Source: Peptostreptococcaceae bacterium
Lineage (GTDB): Bacteria; Bacillota; Clostridia; Peptostreptococcales; Peptostreptococcaceae
DNA length: 14,427 bases
Reading direction: 5' to 3'
Assembly: GCA_029983575.1 (NCBI GenBank)
Contig: JASBZE010000044.1
Location: 1-14,427 of the forward strand
Shown piece after piece: positions 8,903-14,427 of this stretch. A program made the position numbers and the translations under genes. The notes beneath the pieces are model-generated. The model did not search any database. It saw only the letters and a list, made by a program, of their open reading frames with translations, and was not told where the DNA came from. The number at the start of each line of letters is the position of its first letter. Positions within the stretch are counted from its first letter, which is position 1.

Positions 8903-10315
8903 TTAGAACTTAAAGTATAAAAACGGGCTATAGCTTTCACCTATTAGCATCGCCGTAGAAAGAACCACTATAAGGAAGTAAAAAACACCCACGCCAATTC
9001 TTCCTCTGTTTCCAAACCTGTACTTGAAATTCTTAATAACGATGTTTACTAGAGGAGTAGCTCCGATGATAGCAAATAGTATAAGTTTCCAGTTCGCCCT
9101 TAGCAAATAGAAAAACTCACTATCAAAAGTCTTAGCTCCAACACCGAACATCACAGAAATATATTTAAATATTTGGCTAACTGAGCTTAGGTCAAATATC
9201 ACCCAAGATATTACAACTAAGAATACAGTTATCAAAATACCGACTACCCTAGGCAATCTGAACCTCGTGGTCCTAGATATCATCCTCTCTATGAATATCA
9301 AGATGCCGAAGTATAGACCCCACATTATAAAGTTCCAGCTAGCTCCATGCCAAAGACCTGTCACAGCCCATACTATAAACATATTTCTAATCTCAATTTT
9401 AATACCCCTTCTATTTCCTCCAAGAGGTATGTATATATAATCTCTAAACCAACTTCCAAGAGATATATGCCATCTTCTCCAAAAATCCCTGACTCCGTTA
9501 GAAATATATGGATAGTTGAAGTTTGGTTGCCATTCAAAGCCCAGCATATTTCCAAGGCCTATAGCCATATCTGAATATCCACTAAAATCAAAGTAAATCT
9601 GTAGTGAAAAAGCGATAATTCCCAGCCAAGCAGTCATCGATGACATATTTAATCCCGGTATCGCCTTTACATCAGCCCATAAAAGTGCCAATGAATTTGC
9701 TATTATAACTTTTTTTCCAAGACCTATGACAAATTTTTCAAAACCAATTCCAAACAGATATATCCTAGGTCTTCTTTCCTTTATTTCAGAAACCATATCG
9801 GAATACTGTACAATTGGCCCTGCCCCTATTTGAGGGAATATACTTATATATAGTAGAAGATCTAAGAAATTTCTCTCGTGTTTAACCTTACCTCTGTACA
9901 CATCGAAAATATATGATAGCTGTTTAAATGTATAAAAAGAAATTCCTAGAGGAAGAGGCAGGTCTTTAATTTTAAGATTTGATCTGAATACCGTATTAAT
10001 ATTGTCTATTAAAAATCCATAGTATTTAAAGAAAGCAAGCCCCAAAAGAGACACAACTACGGCAACGACCAATATAAACTTTCTGTCCGACTCATCTCTT
10101 ACCCTGCCAGTCGACTGGTCTAGATACCTCCCTATAAAGAATGCAAAGACCGCCATCGCCACCAATAAAAATATGTAAATCGGCTCGCCCCAGCTATAAA
10201 AAAGCAATGAGGCAATTACCAAGAACACATTCCTATATCTACCTGGACATACCAGATACAAAATCACAGATATAGGAAGAAATATGAATAAAAATGTTAA
10301 ACTTGTAAAACTCAT
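8903..10315 (-). CDS. MBOAT-family membrane O-acyltransferase (AlgI/DltB-like)
   Basis: This 470-residue polytopic membrane protein belongs to the membrane-bound O-acyltransferase family. It contains the conserved FDFSGYSDMAIG (242-253), the block DFWRRWHISL with H283, and the catalytic-His motif GLWHGASWNF with H323. The end, SPFLYFKF, also fits the family. MBOAT proteins of this branch move an acyl group from a cytoplasmic donor (acetyl-CoA for AlgI, D-alanyl-carrier for DltB) across the membrane. With a DHHW partner and no dltA or dltC nearby, acetyl transfer is more likely than D-alanylation. The gene starts 9 nt after the DUF4358 gene, and the UAG stop of that gene forms part of its Shine-Dalgarno TAGGAGG, which suggests coupled translation. 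Confidence 0.93.
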   Translation of the reverse strand: MSFTSLTFLFIFLPISVILYLVCPGRYRNVFLVIASLLFYSWGEPIYIFLLVAMAVFAFFIGRYLDQSTGRVRDESDRKFILVVAVVVSLLGLAFFKYYGFLIDNINTVFRSNLKIKDLPLPLGISFYTFKQLSYIFDVYRGKVKHERNFLDLLLYISIFPQIGAGPIVQYSDMVSEIKERRPRIYLFGIGFEKFVIGLGKKVIIANSLALLWADVKAIPGLNMSSMTAWLGIIAFSLQIYFDFSGYSDMAIGLGNMLGFEWQPNFNYPYISNGVRDFWRRWHISLGSWFRDYIYIPLGGNRRGIKIEIRNMFIVWAVTGLWHGASWNFIMWGLYFGILIFIERMISRTTRFRLPRVVGILITVFLVVISWVIFDLSSVSQIFKYISVMFGVGAKTFDSEFFYLLRANWKLILFAIIGATPLVNIVIKNFKYRFGNRGRIGVGVFYFLIVVLSTAMLIGESYSPFLYFKF

Positions 10316-10324
10316 CCTAACCTC

Positions 10325-10975
10325 CTACTTGTAACTTTCATCAATGTACGTCCTTATTTTTCCATTATCCTCAGTAACTATGAGAATAACGGAATTACCT
10401 TCTTTTTCGAGGATCTTATTTTTTAATATCTCATATTGATCCTTGCTGTAATTTTGAAAACTCTTTGACTGACTGTCAACCCTAGCGTTTACCTTACTCA
10501 TTATTTCATCAGCCTTGCCTTCTTTGGCCTTTATTATCAAAATTTCGTTAGCCTTCATATTGTTCTGTGGCGCGTAAGAAATAAACTGCTCGTAGTCTCC
10601 CCTTTCGATTCCATAGAGCTTTCTGAGCATCTTTTCGTCGCCCTTTATCATCTGCTTGACAATTGTCGAATTATCTACATAACCTCTCAGCTTAGCGTAA
10701 TCAATCTCCTTAACACGAACAAAGAAATATGAAACAAAAAATACCAAAACCACAACTAGAGTTAAGATTAAATATCTCCTCTTCTTGATATCTTTTATAT
10801 CAAAAGAGAAATTTAACCTTCCACTTGAATTTCTACTTCTTTTCTCATCATTTAGATTAACAGTGCCATAATTGCGAACTTCGCGAGATGAAGAATATGA
10901 ATTTTTATTATTTTTTCTAATCATTCCATCAAAGCGAACGATAATAGAATCTATCAAACTTTTAAACTTATCCAT
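10325..10975 (-). CDS. DUF4358-like single-pass membrane protein of the acylation operon
   Basis: The 216-residue protein has a polar, Arg/Ser/Asn-rich cytoplasmic region (1-67), one membrane helix (about 68-87) and an extracytoplasmic domain. That domain (about 100-205) resembles DUF4358 as I know it: a KLYGIERGDYEQ-like segment, then a YAP motif (134-136) followed by an ANEILIIKAK strand, a helix with QSKSFQNYSKDQ, and a final strand VILIV. No catalytic residues are evident. DUF4358 genes often sit beside MBOAT and DHHW genes in Clostridia, but no biochemical role is known to me. A structural adaptor or a partner that positions the acyl acceptor is possible. AGGAG lies 7-8 nt before the ATG. 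The family call is from memory of its pattern. Confidence 0.75.
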   Translation of the reverse strand: MDKFKSLIDSIIVRFDGMIRKNNKNSYSSSREVRNYGTVNLNDEKRSRNSSGRLNFSFDIKDIKKRRYLILTLVVVLVFFVSYFFVRVKEIDYAKLRGYVDNSTIVKQMIKGDEKMLRKLYGIERGDYEQFISYAPQNNMKANEILIIKAKEGKADEIMSKVNARVDSQSKSFQNYSKDQYEILKNKILEKEGNSVILIVTEDNGKIRTYIDESYK

Positions 10976-10997
10976 CGATATTCTCCTAAATCAAATT

Positions 10998-11732
10998 TTA
11001 TTCAAGGTTTGAACTTAAGTAAGCCAACCAATTTTTATAAAAGTCATACTTCAAATGAACCCCATCACCCTCGTATAACTTAGTTGATGTAATCAAATTA
11101 GACGACTCCAAAAAAGTCACTCCCGTCTCATCAGCAACCTCCTTGGCTGCCTCTTTAAACTCATTCAGTCTGGCGTTGGTCATCTTAGGATCCCTCGCCG
11201 TAGCCAATGGCTCATATACAGACAGAGGTTCTTGAATTATTATCTTCGCCTTAGGTACCTCTTTTTTGATGTCTTTGACTAGTTTTATATATCTACTTTT
11301 ATAAATATCCGGTGTAAAAGATGATGCGTCGTTCATTCCGTAAAATAACACTATGTAATCTGGCTGCAAACTCTTTAAGGTATTTACCTTCTCCAATCCC
11401 TTCGCCACAGTATCACCCTTGTGAGCAATGACCGAAGAATCAGAGAGAATATCTAACTCAGAAAGATACTCTGTGATGGAGTCACCCATAAAAACAGTAT
11501 TTTCATAAAACTTTGAAGCTCTTTTTATATCGAATCCGTCACTGGTATAACCATTTTTCTTGTTTATTTCATTTTCAACCTTCCTTACATCTTGCTTTTC
11601 CAACTTTTCAAGGTATTGTCTGGTAGCACTGACGCCATTTACCATATCAGAATCAGAAACTTGTGAATAAAAAAATATAATTGCGATTAAAACCAAAGCA
11701 AGCAATGCCCCTATGTGTTTTTTATTTTTCAT
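10998..11732 (-). CDS. SGNH/GDSL-family surface hydrolase or acyltransferase
   Basis: The protein has 244 residues with an N-terminal membrane anchor or uncleaved signal (about 6-23), then a charged linker and an SGNH domain. Block I is FMGDSITEYL with nucleophile Ser85, block III is YGMND with Asn134, and block V is DGVHL with Asp223 and His226. The catalytic triad is thus complete. It is the first gene of the operon, with GAGGTGG upstream of the ATG, and it precedes the DUF4358 gene by 22 nt. In context it could be an esterase that removes acyl groups from the same glycan, or a second transferase that works with the DHHW protein. Sequence alone does not decide between these. Confidence 0.9.
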   Translation of the reverse strand: MKNKKHIGALLALVLIAIIFFYSQVSDSDMVNGVSATRQYLEKLEKQDVRKVENEINKKNGYTSDGFDIKRASKFYENTVFMGDSITEYLSELDILSDSSVIAHKGDTVAKGLEKVNTLKSLQPDYIVLFYGMNDASSFTPDIYKSRYIKLVKDIKKEVPKAKIIIQEPLSVYEPLATARDPKMTNARLNEFKEAAKEVADETGVTFLESSNLITSTKLYEGDGVHLKYDFYKNWLAYLSSNLE

Positions 11733-11739
11733 AAAGCCA

Positions 11740-11829
11740 CCTCTATTAATATTTTATCAATCAATCCCCCACAAAATATTATATTGGATGTCAGTACTAA
11801 AATTACTAGAAAATTAATATTTAGAGGGG
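11740..11829 (-). promoter_or_regulatory. Structured 5' leader of the acylation operon
   Basis: Arm A is CCCCTCTAAATATTA (minus strand, 11815-11829). It pairs with arm B TAATATTTTGTGGGG (11767-11781) at 13 of 15 positions across a 33-nt loop. The same arm A can instead pair with AATATT and TAGAGG at 11740-11753, 12 bp with a 2-nt bulge, which would cover the Shine-Dalgarno of the first gene. The two pairings exclude each other, so a translation switch is conceivable. Much of the match is AT-rich and this is inference. No known riboswitch class is recognised, and no U-tract follows, so it is not a terminator. Confidence 0.4.
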
Positions 11830-11855
11830 CTTAGATACAAACGTTTAATATTTAA

Positions 11856-11884
11856 ATTATACACTATTTTAGGAATATTTTCCA
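11856..11884 (-). promoter_or_regulatory. Promoter of the acylation operon
   Basis: On the minus strand a perfect -10 TATAAT (11856-11861) lies 17 nt from a -35-like TGGAAA (11879-11884; four of six consensus bases). Transcription would begin near 11849 and give a leader of about 117 nt. The -10 lies within ATAGTGTATAAT, a 12-mer also found at the cupin promoter on the other strand. Confidence 0.6.
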
Positions 11885-11914
11885 TATATCAGTCTCAAAA
11901 AATACTAATTTCAG

Positions 11915-12164
11915 CTATGATATTTTTAAATTACTTGCTAATTTTACATCACCTGAATACTCGTGATTTAGAGCTAGTAAATTTTTAATCCAGGTTGATT
12001 TTCAGCTACCATTACCCCATATACAACCACTTTATCTCCTTTGTAAACAAAATAGCTAAAAGCATTTTTACTTGTTCTCCTTATTAGCCTTCTGTGGTAA
12101 TTGACACAGAAAGGTCTTTAATTCCTAAGACAAAAATAGTTTTTCCCTTATATTTAAGGTAGAT
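11915..12164 (-). pseudogene. Decayed coding relic, possibly GNAT-like acetyltransferase
   Basis: Three short minus-strand open segments in shifting frames read like one protein. Segment 1 (12087-12164) contains KTIFVLGIKDLSVSITTEG. Segment 2 (11974-12117) contains RRTSKNAFSYFVYKGDKVVV and then YGVMVAENQPGLK. Segment 3 (11915 to about 11986) reads LLALNHEYSGDVKLASNLK. Each join needs one restored base; the second lies in a five-A run (11982-11986), a common slippage site. The strand pattern FVYKGDKVVVYGV followed by LALNHEYSG...LASNL resembles the beta2-beta3-beta4 and acyl-CoA loop of GNAT proteins, but the glycine pattern is imperfect. No start codon or ribosome binding site is seen. That it is a relic is moderately supported; the GNAT assignment is tentative, and sequencing errors are an alternative explanation. 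Confidence 0.45.
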
Positions 12165-12168
12165 TCAT

Positions 12169-12188
12169 TTATACATATAGTGTATAAT
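12169..12188 (+). promoter_or_regulatory. Cupin promoter -10 embedded in an inverted repeat (putative operator)
   Basis: TTATACA (12169-12175), a 5-nt spacer TATAG, and TGTATAA (12181-12187) form a perfect 7-bp inverted repeat. Its right arm overlaps a consensus -10 TATAAT (12183-12188) 47 nt upstream of the cupin start codon. The -35 region is poor (TAGATT at best), which fits a promoter needing an activator or blocked by a dimeric repressor. The regulator is not in this window. Confidence 0.45.
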
Positions 12189-12235
12189 ACAACTTATGGG
12201 TTTTTCCAAATAATTAATATTTGCGGAGGGATATT

Positions 12236-12580
12236 ATGATTTTTAAAAGGGACAAAATGGCACAGAAAAAGGCTTATGATGGAAATGGCGAAATTAAAAC
12301 ATTTCCACTTTTAGATGGAGATGGATTTGACGGTGTTAGCATGCTAAGTAGGATAGTGCTCGAGCCAGGTGTTGAAATAGGATATCACGAACACCACGGA
12401 GAAGGAGAACTATACTATATAATCAAGGGCAAGGGGATTTTTAATGACAACGGTGAGAAAAAGGAAGTCTGTAGCGGCGACTTTTGTATAACAGAGAGCG
12501 GACAAGGGCACTCACTAGTAAATAATGGAGATGAAAATATAGAAATGCTCGCTCTTATCTTTAAGGAATATTTGAGATAG
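12236..12580 (+). CDS. Small single-domain cupin protein
   Basis: The protein has 114 residues and is a stand-alone cupin barrel. Cupin motif 1 is seen as GYHEHHGEGELYYIIKG, with the metal-ligand pattern HxHx4E. Motif 2 is GDFCITESGQGHSLVNNG, which keeps the His ligand but has ESG where PxG is usual. Metal binding is therefore likely; substrate and activity are unknown, and the family ranges from isomerases to sensors. The start is ATG 12236, with GGAGGG 5-6 nt upstream; an earlier in-frame TTG at 12221 precedes the Shine-Dalgarno and is unlikely. It is the only plus-strand gene in the window, transcribed alone and convergent with thiC. No functional link to its neighbours is evident. Confidence 0.85.
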   Translation: MIFKRDKMAQKKAYDGNGEIKTFPLLDGDGFDGVSMLSRIVLEPGVEIGYHEHHGEGELYYIIKGKGIFNDNGEKKEVCSGDFCITESGQGHSLVNNGDENIEMLALIFKEYLR

Positions 12581-12632
12581 TAACGGTATTGATAAACCTT
12601 ATATATCACACCAATAATTATACAACCAAATA

Positions 12633-12699
12633 AAAAGAGCCAACAATATCAGCATAGCAGACCTTTAATTTTCTGCAAGGTGATATTATTGGCTCTTTT
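12633..12699. terminator. Bidirectional terminator between cupin and thiC
   Basis: A 19-position stem (12633-12651 with 12681-12699) has one C/A mismatch. It begins with AAAAGAGCC and ends with GGCTCTTTT, and a nested GCAG/CTGC hairpin lies in the loop (12657-12676). The plus-strand transcript runs into TTTTATTTATT and the minus-strand transcript into TTTTTATTT, so it can stop both convergent genes. Confidence 0.88.
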
Positions 12700-12741
12700 A
12701 TTTATTCGTCTAAAAATTAAATTAGGTTACTTTTTTGATAG

Positions 12742-14043
12742 TTAGTCTTTGATATTAACGCCTTTTCCAGCTAGTACGTTATTAACCGTACGCATTGCAC
12801 ACATCTTACCACACATTGAGCAGCTGTGCTTTTCTTGTGGCGGTCTACTTTCAAAATATTCTCTGGCTTTTTCCTTATCCAAAGCTACTTCAAACATAGT
12901 ATCCCAATCAAGTTGCTTTCTTGCTCTACTCATTCTGTCGTCAAGCTCTCTAGCTCCCGGTAGTCCATTTGCAATATCTGCCGCATGAGCAGCTATTTTT
13001 GAAGCTACTATTCCCTCTTTTACATCATTTAAATCAGGAAGTCTAAGGTGTTCTGCAGGAGTTACATAGCATAGGAAGTCGGCTCCAGAAGTTGCAGCTA
13101 TAGCTCCACCTATTGCTGAAGTAATATGGTCATAACCCGGTGCAATATCTGTAACCAAAGGCCCAAGCACGTAGAAAGGTGCTCCGTGACAAAGTCTCTT
13201 TTGCAGTTTCATATTTGCAGCTATCTCATCAAGGGCCATATGTCCAGGTCCCTCTATAATTACCTGTACCCCCTTATCCCAAGCTCTCTTAGTAAGCAAA
13301 CCTAACTCTATAAGCTCGGCAATTTGAAGTGAGTCCGTGGCATCGTGAATACATCCCGGTCTTAGAGAGTCCCCTAGGGAAATTGTTATATCATATTCTC
13401 TACAGATGTCCATAAGCCTGTCGAAGTGTTCGTAAAAAGGATTTTCATTTCCTGTAATTTCCATCCAAGCGTATATTAGTGAACCACCCCTTGAAACTAT
13501 ATCCATCAACCTTCCGCTTTCTTTAAAACTCTTAATTGATGTCCTATTTAATCCACAGTGTATAGTAAAGAAGTCTACCCCATCTTCAGCGTGGTTTTTA
13601 ACTACGTCAAACCAATCCTCAACAGTTATCTTATCAAGCTCTTTTTCTAAGTAACCAATTGCGTCGTAAAGAGGAACTGTACCGATCATTAACTTAGATC
13701 TCTCAACTAACTTTCTTCTAAACTCCGCTGTCTTTCCGTAGTTACTTAAGTCCATTATCGAGTGTGCTCCCATCTCATGGGCACAGTCTACTTTTCTCAT
13801 CTCTTCATCATAGTCCTGGAAATCTCCGGAAATACCAAGGTTTACATTTATCTTAGTGCTCAGTCCTTCTCCTACTCCCTCAGGATCTATATTTTTATGA
13901 TTTTTATTGCAAGGTATGGCTATAGTCCCTTTTTTAACACCTTCCATTATAAACTCAGGTGTCCTATTTTCTTTTTTGGCTACTATTTCCATCTCCTTAG
14001 TGATAATTCCCTTTAGTGCTGATTCTCTCTGTGTCAAAAACAT
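12742..14043 (-). CDS. thiC: Phosphomethylpyrimidine synthase
   Basis: ThiC is a radical-SAM enzyme that rearranges aminoimidazole ribotide into hydroxymethylpyrimidine phosphate, the pyrimidine half of thiamine. The 433-residue protein has the family signatures HCGLNRTSIKSF, SLGDSLRPGC, EGPGHMALDEI, YVLGPLVTDIAPGYDHITSA and CYVTPAEHLRLP. The C-terminal cluster-binding Cys triad is C408, C411 and C415 (CSMCGKMC). The spacing of three between the last two Cys, and the lack of the long N-terminal domain, fit the short clostridial form. I chose ATG 14043 because GGGAGG lies 7 nt upstream; a TTG 15 codons earlier starts before that Shine-Dalgarno. The gene follows a TPP riboswitch, so thiamine pyrophosphate should repress it. 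No other thi gene is visible here. Confidence 0.97.
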   Translation of the reverse strand: MFLTQRESALKGIITKEMEIVAKKENRTPEFIMEGVKKGTIAIPCNKNHKNIDPEGVGEGLSTKINVNLGISGDFQDYDEEMRKVDCAHEMGAHSIMDLSNYGKTAEFRRKLVERSKLMIGTVPLYDAIGYLEKELDKITVEDWFDVVKNHAEDGVDFFTIHCGLNRTSIKSFKESGRLMDIVSRGGSLIYAWMEITGNENPFYEHFDRLMDICREYDITISLGDSLRPGCIHDATDSLQIAELIELGLLTKRAWDKGVQVIIEGPGHMALDEIAANMKLQKRLCHGAPFYVLGPLVTDIAPGYDHITSAIGGAIAATSGADFLCYVTPAEHLRLPDLNDVKEGIVASKIAAHAADIANGLPGARELDDRMSRARKQLDWDTMFEVALDKEKAREYFESRPPQEKHSCSMCGKMCAMRTVNNVLAGKGVNIKD

Positions 14044-14125
14044 TTTTATTCCTCCCATATATCGGTCGCTGTCACATATTAAAATCAATTTTCTAGAATA
14101 AGATAAATTCTATAAAAATCATTCT

Positions 14126-14159
14126 ATAAAATAAAAAGACTGCACATAAAGTGCAGTCT
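14126..14159 (-). terminator. Riboswitch-controlled intrinsic terminator of thiC
   Basis: AGACTGCAC and GTGCAGTCT form a 9-bp perfect stem with a 5-nt loop (14137-14159), followed on the minus strand by TTTTTATTTTAT. It lies 10 nt after the TPP aptamer and about 83 nt before the thiC start, the classic place for ligand-dependent attenuation. The segment GTTGCAGGCT of aptamer helix P3 (14230-14239) can pair with the first terminator arm over about 8 bp and is a candidate antiterminator; that pairing is inference. Confidence 0.9.
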
Positions 14160-14169
14160 AAGTTGACAT

Positions 14170-14253
14170 TTTATCCCTACGTTGGCATTATCCAAATCAG
14201 GTACGGTCGAAACCCAGTGGTTTCCTCTCAGCCTGCAACAAGCTCCCGACAAA
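14170..14253 (-). ncRNA. TPP riboswitch (THI element) aptamer
   Basis: The minus strand holds the conserved core: GGGAGC, CTGAGAGG (14224-14231), ACCTGAT, TGGATAATGCCAACG and TAGGGA, in the right order. Helix P1 is TTTGTC (14248-14253) with GATAAA (14170-14175). A P3-type stem AGCTTG/CAGGCT and an optional stem GAAACC/GGTTTC also form. It binds thiamine pyrophosphate and precedes a terminator and thiC, so ligand binding should favour transcription termination. The promoter is not obvious: upstream there is only AT-rich DNA after tuf, so thiC may depend in part on tuf read-through. Confidence 0.97.
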
Positions 14254-14280
14254 CTATTCTATTTATTAATTTACTTGTAG

Positions 14281-14318
14281 ATATTATTCTATAATACGCT
14301 TGATATTATTCTATAATA
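14281..14318. repeat. 16-nt direct repeat overlapping the end of tuf
   Basis: ATATTATTCTATAATA occurs at 14281-14296 and again at 14303-14318, with a period of 22 nt. The second copy covers the last tuf codons and stop; the first lies just downstream. Each copy also contains the small palindrome TATTAT-AGA-ATAATA. It looks like a local duplication of the gene end. No role is evident. Confidence 0.8.
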
Positions 14319-14427
14319 TTAGCTACAACTCCTGAAGCAACTGTTCTTCCACCTTCTCTGATGGCAAATCTTAGTCCTTCCTCAACACATATTGAGTTGA
14401 TTAGGTCTACTTCGATTGTTACGTTAT
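14306..14427 (-). CDS. tuf: Translation elongation factor Tu, C-terminal fragment cut by window edge
   Basis: The last 39 codons are present and read on the minus strand. EEGLRFAIREGGRTVASGVV followed by ANIIE is the hallmark C-terminus of EF-Tu, part of beta-barrel domain 3 that contacts EF-Ts and tRNA. The preceding strand has INSICVEEG where many EF-Tu have a PIA triplet, a modest divergence. EF-Tu delivers aminoacyl-tRNA to the ribosome as a GTP complex. The gene continues beyond the right edge, so it is partial by sampling, not broken. No clear intrinsic terminator follows the stop codon, so read-through into the thiC leader is possible. Confidence 0.95.
   Translation of the reverse strand, partial: NVTIEVDLINSICVEEGLRFAIREGGRTVASGVVANIIE

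Noticed and set aside
7637..12580. Acylation operon and cupin as a mobile island
   Set aside because: No integrase, transposase, tRNA or flanking repeat is seen, and base composition looks like the neighbours; foreign origin cannot be supported from this window.
12600..12710. Long imperfect palindrome considered as a MITE or IS end
   Set aside because: No target-site duplication is visible, and position and U-tracts on both strands fit a bidirectional terminator between convergent genes.
14044..14088. Longer thiC reading frame starting at a TTG
   Set aside because: The extra 15 codons contain the GGGAGG Shine-Dalgarno of the internal ATG and do not resemble the ThiC N-terminus.

Overview
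The window reads as chromosomal DNA of a low-GC Gram-positive anaerobe, most likely a member of the Clostridia/Tissierellia. The evidence is strong AT richness, GGAGG-type ribosome binding sites, Firmicutes-type RpoB and RpoC without the large insertions found in Proteobacteria, a ThiC of the short clostridial type, and a cell-envelope acylation gene set common in Clostridia. I cannot name the genus. Almost everything lies on the minus strand, so in transcription order the window runs from right to left.

Right end (about 12.7-14.4 kb): the last 39 codons of tuf (EF-Tu) enter from the edge, followed by a 16-nt direct repeat, a TPP riboswitch with its own intrinsic terminator, and thiC (HMP-P synthase). 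A strong bidirectional terminator separates thiC from a convergent plus-strand gene for a small cupin, whose -10 box is embedded in a perfect 7-bp inverted repeat.

Middle (about 7.6-12.2 kb): a 503-nt gap holds a decayed minus-strand coding relic (possibly GNAT-like), a sigma-A-type promoter and a structured 5' leader. The leader drives a tight four-gene operon: SGNH/GDSL hydrolase, DUF4358-like membrane protein, MBOAT O-acyltransferase and DHHW/AlgX-like protein. Together these look like a machine that carries acyl (probably acetyl) groups across the membrane onto a cell-surface glycan. The DUF4358 protein is the component without a known role.

Left end (about 0-7.6 kb): rpoB and rpoC, the beta and beta' subunits of RNA polymerase, are expressed from an extended -10 promoter of their own and closed by a strong terminator. 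A second promoter just after that terminator points out of the window. The usual upstream partners (rplK-rplA-rplJ-rplL) are absent; the acylation operon occupies their place. RpoB carries an unusually acidic, tyrosine-containing C-terminal tail.

Most promising for new biology are the DUF4358-containing acylation operon with its possible SD-sequestering leader, the uncoupling of rpoBC from the ribosomal stalk operon, and the acidic RpoB tail. I saw no transposase, integrase, tRNA, rRNA, CRISPR array or prophage gene.
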